Origin: Brevibacterium spongiae
GTDB taxonomy: Bacteria > Actinomycetota > Actinomycetes > Actinomycetales > Brevibacteriaceae
NCBI RefSeq assembly: GCF_026168515.1
Contig: NZ_CP093443.1
Coordinates: 1,426,001 to 1,490,000, forward strand
DNA length: 64,000 nucleotides
Direction: 5' to 3'
The notes beneath the pieces were generated by a model. That model was not told where the DNA came from and did not search any database. It saw nothing but the letters and a program-made list of their open reading frames with translations. Made by a program: the position numbers and the translations under genes. This document shows, one piece after another, positions 1 through 9,800 of this stretch (position 1 is the stretch's first letter; every line of letters starts with the position of its first letter).

Positions 1-1
1 A

Positions 2-544
2 CCCGACACCACCCTCAAGGACACCGAGGTGGGCGCCGGTGCCCATGTCGTGCGCACCCACGGCGAACTCGCCGTCGTCGGCCCCGACGCCAAGGTCGGA
101 CCGTTCGCCTACCTGCGACCGGGGACCAACCTCGGCGAATCCGGAAAGATCGGCACCTTCGTGGAGACGAAGAACGCCGAGATCGGCAAGGGCGCGAAGG
201 TCCCTCACCTCTCCTACGTCGGCGACGCCGAGATCGGGGAAGGCTCGAACATCGGCGCCGCCTCGGTGTTCGTCAACTATGACGGCGTCAACAAGCACCG
301 CACCGTCATCGGAAAGCATGCACGCATGGGCTCGGACAATATGTATGTCGCCCCTGTCACCGTGGGCGACGGCGCCTATTCGGGTGCAAGCACGACGGTG
401 CGCAAGGATGTCCCTGCAGGAGCGCTGGCCATTTCGGTGGCCCCGCAGCGCAACCTGGAGGGCTGGGTTCAGACAAACCGTCCCGGCACGCCCGCAGCAC
501 AGGCGGCCGAAAACGCATCCGAAGGGGAACGGCTCAGTGAATGA
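2..544 (+). CDS. glmU: GlmU, C-terminal part (bifunctional N-acetylglucosamine-1-phosphate uridyltransferase / glucosamine-1-phosphate acetyltransferase)
   Basis: Only the last 180 codons lie in the window; the reading frame is open from base 2, so the true start is upstream. The visible part is the left-handed beta-helix acetyltransferase domain, with hexapeptide repeats such as AEIGKGAKV and [11 protein letters not shown]. The segments [21 protein letters not shown] and NYDGVNK match the acetyl-CoA and glucosamine-phosphate site; the His of the PHLSY segment is the family's catalytic base. The enzyme makes UDP-GlcNAc for peptidoglycan in the cytoplasm. After the helix comes a variable Ala/Glu-rich tail. 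The stop overlaps the GTG start of prs by 8 bases, so the two are cotranscribed, the usual order in actinobacteria. Confidence 0.97.
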   Translation, partial: PDTTLKDTEVGAGAHVVRTHGELAVVGPDAKVGPFAYLRPGTNLGESGKIGTFVETKNAEIGKGAKVPHLSYVGDAEIGEGSNIGAASVFVNYDGVNKHRTVIGKHARMGSDNMYVAPVTVGDGAYSGASTTVRKDVPAGALAISVAPQRNLEGWVQTNRPGTPAAQAAENASEGERLSE

Positions 545-1508
545 GATAACGACGGCGGGCGATAAGAAGCTCGTCCTGGTCAGCGGTCGGGCGAACCCCG
601 AACTCGCCGAACAAGTCGCGGAGAACCTGGGGACTGAACTCCTCCCCACCGACATCTACAACTTCGCGAACGGCGAGATCTACGTCCGCTACTCCGAGTC
701 CGTGCGCGGCAGCGACGTCTTCGTCCTCCAGTCGCACTGCGCTCCGATCAACGAATGGCTGATGGAGCAGCTGATCATGGTCGACGCCCTCAAGCGCGCC
801 TCGGCCAAGCGGATCACCGTCATCGCACCGTTCTTCCCCTACGCCCGGCAGGACAAGAAGCACCGCGGACGTGAGCCCATCTCGGCCCGCCTCGTCGCCG
901 ATCTGTACAAGACCGCCGGCGCCGACCGCATCATCACCGTCGACCTGCACACCGCGCAGATCCAGGGCTACTTCGATGGCCCCGTCGACCACCTCATCGC
1001 GATGCCGATCCTCGCCGGCTACGTCAAGGACAAGTACCCCGGCGATCTCGCCGTGGTCTCCCCCGACGCCGGTCGCATCAAGGTCGCAGAGAACTGGTCG
1101 AACTCGCTCGGCGGAGTGCCGCTGGCGTTCATCCACAAGACCCGCGACATCACCCGCCCGAACGAGACGAAGGCCAACCGGGTCGTCGGTGAGGTCGAAG
1201 GCCGCACCTGCGTCCTCGTCGACGACATGATCGACACCGGCGGCACCATCGTCCAGGCCGCCGACGCCTGCATGGCCGCCGGCGCCAAGGGCGTCATCGT
1301 CGTGTCCACCCACGCTGTGTTCTCCGGCCCGGCCGTCGAACGCCTGTCGAACTCCGTGGCTGAAGAGGTCATCGTCACCAACACCCTGCCGCTGAGCGAG
1401 GACAAGATCTTCGACAAGCTCACCGTGCTCTCGATCGCCCCGCTCATCGCCCGTGCCGTGCACGAGGTCTTCGAGGACGGATCGGTCACCAGCCTCTTCG
1501 AGGTCTGA
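537..1508 (+). CDS. prs: Ribose-phosphate pyrophosphokinase
   Basis: 323 aa, the normal length. It makes PRPP from ribose 5-phosphate and ATP for purine, pyrimidine, His, Trp and NAD synthesis. Visible motifs: [13 protein letters not shown] flexible loop near residue 107, [11 protein letters not shown] metal/ribose region near 140, and the PRPP loop [13 protein letters not shown] near 226-238. The start is GTG at 537, inside the end of glmU, giving [11 protein letters not shown]; a purine-rich GGGGAA lies 9-12 bases upstream. A much longer upstream extension in this frame only reads glmU out of frame. A strong hairpin follows the gene. Confidence 0.97.
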   Translation: MNEITTAGDKKLVLVSGRANPELAEQVAENLGTELLPTDIYNFANGEIYVRYSESVRGSDVFVLQSHCAPINEWLMEQLIMVDALKRASAKRITVIAPFFPYARQDKKHRGREPISARLVADLYKTAGADRIITVDLHTAQIQGYFDGPVDHLIAMPILAGYVKDKYPGDLAVVSPDAGRIKVAENWSNSLGGVPLAFIHKTRDITRPNETKANRVVGEVEGRTCVLVDDMIDTGGTIVQAADACMAAGAKGVIVVSTHAVFSGPAVERLSNSVAEEVIVTNTLPLSEDKIFDKLTVLSIAPLIARAVHEVFEDGSVTSLFEV

Positions 1509-1542
1509 GGCCCCCGACCGCGGCGAGCACCGCAGCGAACAT

Positions 1543-1577
1543 CAGAACCCCGAACCGATCATCGGTTCGGGGTTCTG
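1543..1577 (+). terminator. Perfect hairpin after prs
   Basis: 17-bp perfect inverted repeat (arms 1543-1559 and 1561-1577) around a single base. There is no T-run, as is common for actinobacterial terminators. Its core GAACCGAT/ATCGGTTC recurs as a short palindrome at 2779-2792. Confidence 0.85.
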
Positions 1578-1705
1578 CCATGGCTGCGGCTCATCGTCTC
1601 CGCTGCCGGGACGATCGCATGGTCCCTGGCCCAGGTGCGCCCATCGTCTCCGCGCACCTGAGGATCTACACTGGTAGCAACGCCTAAGCGAAGGGACCCG
1701 CGACG

Positions 1706-2710
1706 ATGTCGTCACACGATTACAACCGCTACCGCGTGGACGTGGACGGCGGAAAGCTGTCCGTAGGGGTGTGGGAGCCTGTCGCCGCGGGCCCGGGCCA
1801 TGTGCCCACCGTGTGCGTCATCCACGGCATCACCTCGAACCATCTCTTCTTCGCGGGCCTCGTCTCCGCCCTGCCCGGAGTCCGCGTCATCGGCCCCGAC
1901 CTGCGTGGACGCGCCGATTCCCGGACTCTGCCCGGCCCGTTCGGGATGGCCGCGCATGCCGCTGACGTCAGCGCCGCGATCGCCGCCTTCGCTCCCGAGG
2001 GCCCCGTGACCCTCGTCGGACATTCGATGGGCGGGTTCGTCGCGATGACCCTGGCCGGGATCTCCCGGACCACCGGCACCGAGGCGGCTGACCGATTCCG
2101 CGGCCCCGTCCTCATCGACGGAGGACTGCCCCTTCCCGTCGGGCAGCACACCGGGGCTGGCCCGGTCGATGACCTCAACGACGAAGACCTCGACACCGAC
2201 GACCTCATCGCCGCCGTGCTCGGTCCCGCCGCTGAACGACTGTCGATGAGCTTCGGCACCGTCGAAGAGTACCTCGCCTTCTTCGCCGCACATCCGGCCT
2301 TCGTCGACGGACTCGACACCGTGGCCACCGAGAGCTTCGTCTACGACCTCGCGGCCAAGGACGATCACTCCTTCCAACCCTCGACCTCGATCGAGGCGAT
2401 GCAGGCCGACTCGTCCGATATGTACACGGGCTCGGCGTATCAGGAAGCACTCGAAGCGGTGATGGGCGACGCAGAGAGTCAGGCCGAGGTCGTCTTCCTC
2501 TACGCCGAACGGGACCTCGTGGCTTCGGAGCCGGGACTCTACCCACCTGAACTCGTCACCGACTACACGCACAAGTGGCCGCAGATGAGCGTCATCGACG
2601 TCCAGGGCACGAACCACTATGACATCCTGCTCACCGAAACCGGCATCGACGCCTGTGCCGATGCGGTCAACGGCCGACTTGGTACCGTTGCCGACAGTGC
2701 CGTAGAATGA
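1706..2710 (+). CDS. Alpha/beta-fold hydrolase
   Basis: 334 aa. A soluble alpha/beta hydrolase: oxyanion-region VIHGITSNH near residues 38-46, nucleophile elbow VGHSMGG with Ser near 105, and the terminal catalytic His in TNHYDIL near 303. The substrate cannot be told from sequence. An SD-like GAAGGGA lies about 10 bases before the ATG. A TACACT hexamer at 1667-1672 is a likely -10, giving a leader of about 27 bases, so the gene probably has its own promoter after the prs terminator. Confidence 0.85.
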   Translation: MSSHDYNRYRVDVDGGKLSVGVWEPVAAGPGHVPTVCVIHGITSNHLFFAGLVSALPGVRVIGPDLRGRADSRTLPGPFGMAAHAADVSAAIAAFAPEGPVTLVGHSMGGFVAMTLAGISRTTGTEAADRFRGPVLIDGGLPLPVGQHTGAGPVDDLNDEDLDTDDLIAAVLGPAAERLSMSFGTVEEYLAFFAAHPAFVDGLDTVATESFVYDLAAKDDHSFQPSTSIEAMQADSSDMYTGSAYQEALEAVMGDAESQAEVVFLYAERDLVASEPGLYPPELVTDYTHKWPQMSVIDVQGTNHYDILLTETGIDACADAVNGRLGTVADSAVE

Positions 2711-2861
2711 TCAGGTTGCCTCGGCGAGGGAGACTGGTGTCTCCGTTATCGACGCGGTCCTGTCCGACGAACACCCAAGAACCGATCGGTTCGAGATTCG
2801 CTTCGGATTCAGGCTGTTTCGCCGTGGTGCTCGAAGGTAAGTTCACCACGAAGGAGAGAAA
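2711..2861 (+). promoter_or_regulatory. rplY leader with 14-bp palindrome
   Basis: The 151-base gap before rplY carries GAACCGATCGGTTC at 2779-2792, a perfect 14-bp palindrome. It could be an operator or an RNA hairpin. A strong AAGGAGAG ribosome site sits just before the rplY ATG. Confidence 0.35.
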
Positions 2862-3509
2862 ATGGCTGACTTCAAACTTCTGGCCGAAGCTCGCAATGAG
2901 TTCGGCAAGGGCGCAGCGCGCCGCATCCGTCGCGCGGGTCGCATCCCCGCTGTCGTCTACGGTCACGGCGGAGACCCCGTGCACATCTCGCTCGAGGGCC
3001 ACGCCACCATGATGGCGCTCAAGCACGCCAACGCGCTGCTCGAGATCGAAAGCACCGACGGTTCCAAGAACGTCCTGGCCATCGCCCGCGACGTGCAGAT
3101 CGAGCCCGTCCGCCGCGAGATCGAACACCTCGACCTCATCATCGTCAAGCGCGGTGAGAAGATCGAGGTCGACGTGCCCGTGCACGTCGTCGGAGAAGCC
3201 GCACCCGGGACCATGGTCTCGCAGGAAGAGTCGACCATCGCCGTCAAGGCCGATGCGACCAAGCTGCCCGAGCTCATCGAGGTCTCCATCGAAGGCCGTC
3301 CCGCCGGCGAGCACGTGCTGGCCGGTCAGGTCGAACTGCCTGAGGGCGTCGAGCTCATCGCCGATGAGGAACAGCTCATCGTCAACGTCTCCGAAGAGAT
3401 CGAGATGGACACCGAGTCGGATGCAGAGGAAGAGGCTGCTGAAGAGTCGACCGAGGAAGAGTCGGCCGATGAGTCCTCCGATGCAGAAGAGGCCTCCGAA
3501 GAGGAGTGA
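2862..3509 (+). CDS. rplY: 50S ribosomal protein L25, general stress protein Ctc type
   Basis: 215 aa. The N-terminal 5S-rRNA-binding L25 domain (LLAEARNEFGKGAARRIRRAGRIPAVVYG, residues 6 to about 95) is followed by the TL5/CTC beta domain and a very acidic tail (residues about 180-215, almost all Glu, Asp, Ser, Ala). The long CTC form is typical of actinobacteria. The ATG is preceded by GAAGGAGAG. It lies next to pth, its usual neighbour. The acidic tail is common in this family but its role is unknown. Confidence 0.96.
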   Translation: MADFKLLAEARNEFGKGAARRIRRAGRIPAVVYGHGGDPVHISLEGHATMMALKHANALLEIESTDGSKNVLAIARDVQIEPVRREIEHLDLIIVKRGEKIEVDVPVHVVGEAAPGTMVSQEESTIAVKADATKLPELIEVSIEGRPAGEHVLAGQVELPEGVELIADEEQLIVNVSEEIEMDTESDAEEEAAEESTEEESADESSDAEEASEEE

Positions 3510-3514
3510 TCTCA

Positions 3515-3598
3515 CGTCTCACAGCGCCTTGATGCTGTGAGACGAGTGCAGAACGACGACGCTGTTCGGTGGGTCGCCCTGAGGGCGGCCCACCGAAC
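3515..3598 (+). terminator. Two consecutive hairpins after rplY
   Basis: First hairpin: 11-bp perfect stem, arms 3515-3525 and 3534-3544, 8-base loop. Second: 16-bp stem with one G-T pair, arms 3564-3579 and 3583-3598, 3-base loop. This tandem terminator separates rplY from pth. Confidence 0.85.
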
Positions 3599-3723
3599 TC
3601 GTCTCGGCTCCTGGACCATTCCGGAAGCCCGCACGCCCAGAGCCGGACGAACAGCTCATCACCCCTGCCCAGCGGGTACGCTGGGTGCCGGATCAGCGGG
3701 CAGCAGACATACGGAGGACGGCA

Positions 3724-4323
3724 ATGACGAACGAGGCGTGGTTGGTCTTCGGACTGGGCAACCCCGGTCCGAAATACGAAGCGACCCGTCACAACATCGG
3801 ACAGATGGTCATCGCCGAACTCGCCTCACGCATCGGCACCGGGCTGACCCGGACGAAGCTGAGGTCCAATGTCGGCACCGGCCGTCTGCCCACCGGCAGC
3901 GTGCCCGGCCTGCCCGGACCGCGCGTGGTGCTGGGAACCTCCACCGGCTTTATGAACGAGTCAGGCGGTCCGGTGCGGCAGCTGGCCGATTTCTACGGCA
4001 TCGACACCGAGCGGATCATCGCCGTCCATGACGATGTGGACATTCCGTTCGACGCCATCAAGGCCAAACGCGGTGGGGGCGAAGGCGGCCACAACGGCCT
4101 CCGGTCGATGACCTCGGTGCTGGGAACGAAGGACTATCTGCGGGTGCGAGCCGGAGTGGGACGGCCACCGGGACGCCAGGACACCGCCGACTATGTGCTG
4201 CGTCCCTTCTCCAAGGACGAACGGACCACTCTGCCGATCTTCGTCTCCGACCTCGCAGACGCCGTCGAGACGCTCATCAATGACGGTCTGGACGCAGTGC
4301 AGCAGAAGTTCCATTCCCGCTGA
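3724..4323 (+). CDS. pth: Peptidyl-tRNA hydrolase
   Basis: 199 aa. It frees tRNA from prematurely released peptidyl-tRNA. Active-site landmarks are present: FGLGNPG with Asn13, TRHNIGQ with catalytic His23, VHDDVD near residue 103 and GGHNGLRS near 120. An in-frame GTG at 3685 would add 13 residues, but ATG 3724 has GGAGGA seven bases upstream and gives the normal length. A TACGCT hexamer at 3677-3682 is a likely -10. Confidence 0.96.
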   Translation: MTNEAWLVFGLGNPGPKYEATRHNIGQMVIAELASRIGTGLTRTKLRSNVGTGRLPTGSVPGLPGPRVVLGTSTGFMNESGGPVRQLADFYGIDTERIIAVHDDVDIPFDAIKAKRGGGEGGHNGLRSMTSVLGTKDYLRVRAGVGRPPGRQDTADYVLRPFSKDERTTLPIFVSDLADAVETLINDGLDAVQQKFHSR

Positions 4324-4370
4324 TCGGACCCGCCGGGGCGGCCGAGACGTCATCGCGGGAGCAGACGGCC

Positions 4371-5093
4371 TCACTTCGCAGGGGCGTCACCCTGTCGCCG
4401 ACGATGCAGCAGCCACGCGGCGAAGATGCCGCCGGCGAAGCCGAAGAGGTGCCCCTGCCAGGAGATGTCATTGGTCTGCGGCAGCATGCCGAAGATCATC
4501 GATGCCCCGTAGGTGATGAAGATGAAGAGTCCGATCGCGAAGTAGACGATCTTGCGCAGCACGTCTTCGGTGAACCACGTGCGCACCGCAAGGTAGCCGA
4601 AGAAGCCGAAGACGATGCCCGAGGCACCGATGATGTGCTGGCCCGGCCAGGTCGTCAGCCAGGCACCAAGGCCCGAACTCAGGGCTGTGATCGCCGTGAC
4701 CTGCCAGAAGCGACGTGATCCTCCGAAGGCGATGACGATGCCGAGGACGAGGAACGGGAACGTATTGGCCGTGAGGTGGCCGAATCCCGAATGCAGCAGC
4801 GGTGAGGTGATCAGCCCGTAGAGGGAGAGCGGATTCCACGACTGCAGGCTGAAGGCATCGAGGTCGAACGGGAGGAGCGCATCGACGATCTCGATGACCC
4901 ACATCACCGCCAGAACAGCGATCACCGGCACGAACCGCGCGAGATGGTGATCGCGGTCGACGCTGGTGGGCAGGTGTGCCACCGGGGGATTCGAAGAGCG
5001 GTCGGGGCGGGGAGACCCGGAACCGGCGGAGTCGGTGCCGAAGAGCATGCGGGATTCCTCAGCGGTGAAACGAGGGGAGGGGTCGGAACTCAT
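4371..5093 (-). CDS. Rhomboid family intramembrane serine protease
   Basis: 240 aa, convergent with pth. A hydrophilic N-terminal tail of about 50 residues is followed by six predicted membrane segments. The catalytic dyad is visible: Ser159 in GASGIVFG and His215 in WQGHLFGFAGG; HSGFGHLTAN (His106, Asn110) supplies the oxyanion-side residues. It cleaves membrane protein substrates within the bilayer; the substrates are unknown. No clear SD precedes the ATG. Confidence 0.9.
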   Translation of the reverse strand: MSSDPSPRFTAEESRMLFGTDSAGSGSPRPDRSSNPPVAHLPTSVDRDHHLARFVPVIAVLAVMWVIEIVDALLPFDLDAFSLQSWNPLSLYGLITSPLLHSGFGHLTANTFPFLVLGIVIAFGGSRRFWQVTAITALSSGLGAWLTTWPGQHIIGASGIVFGFFGYLAVRTWFTEDVLRKIVYFAIGLFIFITYGASMIFGMLPQTNDISWQGHLFGFAGGIFAAWLLHRRRQGDAPAK

Positions 5094-5258
5094 ATCTCAA
5101 TTGTGAGCGATGAAGATTGGAGAACCCCGAATATCCGGGGAACTTGCGCAATCGTGATCGTTCCGTTAGTCCCGTTATCGCCTCGCAATGTTCTCAGACG
5201 TCGGGTTCCCGCGTGGCACCGGCTCGGTGCGGTCCCGGCGCCCGGCGTCGACCTCGCC

Positions 5259-6737
5259 TCACTGTGATCGCGGCGCCACTCGAGTCGATGCGAGCGTCTG
5301 GCCGTCCTCATCGAGGGCTTCGACGACGATCTTCGACCCGTGCGGGGTGATGTCGGCTGCGGTTTCGAACCCGGTGCGCTGCACGACATCGTTCTCGCTG
5401 AGGTGGTCTTCGTCGTCACCACTGAGCACCCGCCACGATTCCACCTCGGTGGCGCCGTTCCAACTCATGTGGATGCGGGTGAGCCCGGCCTGCGGCTCGG
5501 ACTTCGTCGCCGTCGGCGGGGCGACGGGCTGAGCATGCCACTCGGACCGGTACGCCCGGTAGTTCGACCCGCCCACGAACGTGAGGTCGGTGAGCAGCTT
5601 CCCGTCCTTCGTGAATTCCGAGACATAGGGTTCCGAACCCCAACCGACGACGACATTGCCGTTGTCGAGTTCCTGCATATTTCCCTGACTGCCCGACGAC
5701 CGATCGTCGGGAGCCGGGTACTCGGTGACCACCTCGGCGCGCTTCTTCTTCTCATCGACGTCGAGGCGCAGACCGCGGGAATCGCCGAGGCGGGGCGCGG
5801 CGTGGTTGTCGAACATCGTCACCGTCCCATCGGAGCGGCGGTGGGCGTCGTGCTGCCACGCGAAGGTCGCACCCTCACCCATCTCGAAGTCCGAGGCCTT
5901 GCCGCCGAGAGTCCAGTTGAGTTCGCCTGAGTCCCGGTCGAGCTGGTAGACGGCATGCGTATTCCGGGCGGAGACGAGGAAGGACTTCCCGTCGTCGTCT
6001 TCGCTGATGGAGTTGAGATGGATGTAGTCGTAGGGTTCGTCCTCCGTGCCCTCACCGTCCTTGAGTTCGGCTTCGGACTGGTCGACGGGGACGGCGTCGA
6101 GCGAGCGCCATTCGAACAGGGGCTCGCCTGTGGCGATGTCGACCTCCTGGACGACTCCCTCCCATGCCCAACCGTCCTTCTCTCCGCCGACGGAACTGAG
6201 ATCGGTCTGCGTCTTGACGTAGGAGAGGAGGAGCATCGTGTCGTCGTCGGTGATCGTCGTCTCGTGGAGGTCCGAGGTGCCCTTGGGCAGTTCGCCGCCC
6301 ATGCCGACGCGGGCGATCTCCTGATACGAGGTGTCGAGGATGACGACCTCTCCGGCCGTGTGCGGGGTCTCGGCCAGACCCTCCCACCAGGTGAGCACCG
6401 GCTCATCCCGATACTCCTGGACCCGCAGGTCCCACAGGGAGTCTCCGTCTTCTCTGATCCACAGCGGATCCCCGGCGGCATCGAGGATGAGTCCACCGAC
6501 CCACGACTTGTCGTCGGCCGCAGTCTGACCCTTCGGCGCCAGCACTGTCGCCAGGTCACCGTCGTCGGCGGGGAACTCTGTGGAGTCGATGTCGACCTTC
6601 GGCGGTGAGAGATCAGGGCGGGAATGGAAGTCCCAGCGTTCGGCGACCGGGATGTCCTCATCGGCATCGGCGGTGCAGCCCATGAGCAGCAACGTGGTGG
6701 CAGTCAACCCTGCCAGGACGAATCTCAACTTGGCCAT
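5259..6737 (-). CDS. Arylsulfotransferase-family (ASST-like) lipoprotein
   Basis: 492 aa. The start is set at the ATG at 6737, which has GAGGA seven bases upstream; the frame stays open far beyond, but only because it runs antisense to mfd. Residues 1-21 are a lipoprotein signal ending in LLLMGC (lipidated Cys21). The rest is a beta-propeller type repeat protein with Trp/Asp-rich blades, including ITDDDTMLLL, IHLNSISEDDDG and WQHDAHRRSDGTVTMFDN, and a C-terminal Ig-like strand region. The family includes PAPS-independent aryl-sulfate sulfotransferases, but many actinobacterial members have no tested activity. Likely anchored on the outer face of the membrane. Confidence 0.75.
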   Translation of the reverse strand: MAKLRFVLAGLTATTLLLMGCTADADEDIPVAERWDFHSRPDLSPPKVDIDSTEFPADDGDLATVLAPKGQTAADDKSWVGGLILDAAGDPLWIREDGDSLWDLRVQEYRDEPVLTWWEGLAETPHTAGEVVILDTSYQEIARVGMGGELPKGTSDLHETTITDDDTMLLLSYVKTQTDLSSVGGEKDGWAWEGVVQEVDIATGEPLFEWRSLDAVPVDQSEAELKDGEGTEDEPYDYIHLNSISEDDDGKSFLVSARNTHAVYQLDRDSGELNWTLGGKASDFEMGEGATFAWQHDAHRRSDGTVTMFDNHAAPRLGDSRGLRLDVDEKKKRAEVVTEYPAPDDRSSGSQGNMQELDNGNVVVGWGSEPYVSEFTKDGKLLTDLTFVGGSNYRAYRSEWHAQPVAPPTATKSEPQAGLTRIHMSWNGATEVESWRVLSGDDEDHLSENDVVQRTGFETAADITPHGSKIVVEALDEDGQTLASTRVAPRSQ

Positions 6738-6830
6738 ATGCTCATCCTCACACGTTTTGATGAATTGCGTGAGAACCCGCTGGGAGGCGTCCCCAGGGAG
6801 TCCCGGATGGGCCGTGTCAGGAGCGTGGCC

Positions 6831-6842
6831 TAGACTGTTCGG
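6831..6842 (+). promoter_or_regulatory. Leaderless promoter -10 of mfd
   Basis: TAGACT at 6831-6836, then six bases to the GTG at 6843. No SD is present. One of the repeated TANNNT-N6-start arrangements in this window. Confidence 0.6.
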
Positions 6843-9800
6843 GTGCTCAACGGACTCGATCTCACCCGCCGGAATCCCACCATCACCGGACTCGTCGCCG
6901 CATTCAACGACCCGAATGAGGGTGGGGGCACGATCGACGCGATCAAGGGACTGTGGCCGTCGATCCTGCGGCGGACCGTCAATGCCGGCGCCGCAGGAGA
7001 CGGCGCAGCCGCCTCGGCGCCGCAGCTCATCGTCACCGCCACGACCCGCGAAGCCGAGGACCTCACCCAGGCGCTCGCCGACTGGGTGCCTGCGGACTCG
7101 ATCGCGATCTTCCCCAGCTGGGAGACCCTGCCGCATGAGAAGCTCTCGCCGCGTTCGGACACCGTCGGCCAGCGCCTCGAGGTGCTGCGCCGTCTGACTC
7201 ACCCTGCGCCCGGGCGGGAGCTGACCTTCATCATCATGCCCGTGCGCGCGTTCCTCCAGCCCCTGGCGAAGGGACTCGGCGACATCGCTCCGGCAGAGCT
7301 CGCCGTCGGAGACGAATACGACATCGACGATCTGGCCGCACGCCTGACCGAACTCGCCTACTCTCGTGTCGACATGGTCTCGCGGCGGGGCGAGTTCGCC
7401 GTCCGCGGCGGCATCGTCGACATCTTCCCGGCCACCGCGGAGCGGGCGCTGCGTGTGGAGTTCTTCGGCGACGAGGTCGACGAGATCCGCGAATTCTCCG
7501 TCAGCGACCAGCGTTCCATCCCCGCCGCCGAAGGCGAAGCACCGCTGACCCTGTCCGCACCCCCGTGCCGGGAGCTGCTCCTGACCGATTCGGTCCGCGC
7601 ACGCGCAGCGAAGCTCGCCGAGGAGGTTCCCGGCGCCGCGGACATGCTCGAGAAGATCGCCGGCGGAGTCGCCGTCGAAGGCATGGAATCCCTCTCGGCC
7701 GTCCTCGCCGACGGGATGGAGCCGATCATCGCGCTGCTGCCCGCGGACTCGAAGATCATCATCACCGAACCCGAACGGGTCGAAGCCCGTGCCGCGGACC
7801 TCGTGGAGACGACGAACGAGTTCCTCGAGGCCGCATGGGCCGGAGCCGCCGCCGGGGGAGAGTCCCCGATCGACCTGTCCGCGGCCAGCTTCCGCACCGT
7901 TGCGGAGATGGAGGACGGTGCGCGTCTCATCGGGCTGGCCTGGTGGGAGATCGGCGGTTTCGCCCACGATGAGGAACTCGCCGCCCCGGAAGAGAACATC
8001 TTCTCAGTGCCTGCCCGCATCCCGAAGGGCTACGCCGGTGATGTCGAAGCGATTCTCGCCGACGTCAAGGGCCTCATCCACGACAGATGGCGGATCCTGG
8101 TGCTCACCGAGGGGCCCGGACCGGGCCGCCGGATGGTCGAAGTGTTCTCCGAAGCCGGTGTGCCCGCGACCTTCGTCGATGACCCCACGGACCTTCCCGA
8201 AGCGCTCGTGACGGTGACCACTGCGGCCTCCTTCGGCGGGTTCGTCTTCGACGATCTCAAACTTGCCGTGCTCACCGAAGCCGATGTGCTCGGCCGGGCG
8301 GCGGCCACCTCGACGAGGGACATGCGCCGGCTGCCCACCCGACGGCGCCGCAACCAGGTCGACCCGCTCAACCTAGCGCCCGGCGACTATGTCGTCCACG
8401 ACCAACACGGTGTCGGTCGCTTCGTCGAAATGACGCAGCGGACCACCGGACGGGGAGCGAACAAGCACACCCGCGAATATCTCATCATCGAATACGCCCC
8501 GGCCAAGCGCGGGCAGCCCGGCGACCGTCTTTACGTCCCGTCCGACGCGCTCGACCAGGTCACCCGGTATGTCGGCGGAGAGAGCCCGAGTCTCAACAAG
8601 ATGGGCGGCGCGGACTGGCAGACGACGAAGGCCAAGGCGCGCAAGGCCGTCAAGGAGATCGCCGGGGAACTCATCCGCCTCTATTCGGCCCGGCAGGCCA
8701 CGGTCGGTCATGCGTACGGTCCGGACACCCCCTGGCAGCGCGAACTCGAGGACGCCTTCCACTACGTCGAGACCGCCGACCAGCTCACCACCATCGACGA
8801 GGTCAAGTCCGATATGGAGAAGACGGTGCCGATGGACCGTCTGATCTGCGGAGACGTCGGCTACGGAAAGACGGAGATCGCGGTCCGAGCCGCATTCAAA
8901 GCAATTCAGGAGGGCAAGCAGGTCGCGGTGCTCGTGCCGACGACCCTGCTCGTCCAACAGCACTATGAGACCTTCGCCGAACGGTATTCGGGATTCCCCG
9001 TCACCGTCGGGGCACTCTCGCGCTTCCAGTCGAAGCAGGAGTCCGAGAAGGTCAAGGAAGCCTTGGGCGCAGGCACACTCGACCTCGTCATCGGCACCCA
9101 CCGGCTGCTCAGCGGCGAGGTGAGGTTCAAAGACCTCGGTCTGGTCATCATCGATGAGGAGCAGCGTTTCGGCGTCGAGCACAAGGAGACGCTCAAGGCG
9201 CTGCGCACCAACGTCGATGTCCTCGCGATGTCGGCGACGCCGATTCCGCGCACACTGGAGATGGCCGTCACCGGCATCCGCGAGATGTCGACCCTGGCGA
9301 CGCCTCCCGAGGAACGGCACCCGGTTCTGACCTACGTCGGCAAGCGCGAAGACAAGCAGATCAAAGCTGCGATCCGCCGTGAGCTCATGCGGGAAGGTCA
9401 GGTCTTCTACATCCACAACCGGGTCCGCGACATCGAAGCGGTGGCCGGTCACATCGCCGAGATGGTGCCCGAAGCCCGGATCGCCATCGCCCACGGCAAA
9501 ATGAACGAAACCCGCCTGGAGCAGGTCATCGTCGACTTCTGGGAGAAGAAGTACGACGTGCTCGTGTGCACGACGATCGTCGAGACAGGCATCGACATCG
9601 CGAACGCGAACACGCTCATCATCGACAACGCAGACCGGTACGGTCTCTCTCAGCTCCACCAGCTGCGCGGGCGAGTGGGCCGCGGACGCGAACGCGCCTA
9701 CGCCTACTTCCTCTACCCGCCGGACACTCAGCTGACCGAAACCGCACACGACAGGCTGACGACGCTGGCGGCACACACGGAGCTGGGTGCCGGTATGCAG

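Noticed and set aside
2779..2792. LexA (SOS) box in the rplY leader
   Set aside because: The palindrome is GAAC-N6-GTTC, whereas the actinobacterial SOS box needs GAAC-N4-GTTC.
5125..5145. Hairpin upstream of the rhomboid gene
   Set aside because: The CCCCG...CGGGG arms contain a mismatch near the loop and the stem is short; no clear role.
6738..7967. Long upstream extension of the arylsulfotransferase-like gene
   Set aside because: It is antisense to the start of mfd; the ATG at 6737 has an SD and begins a clear lipoprotein signal.
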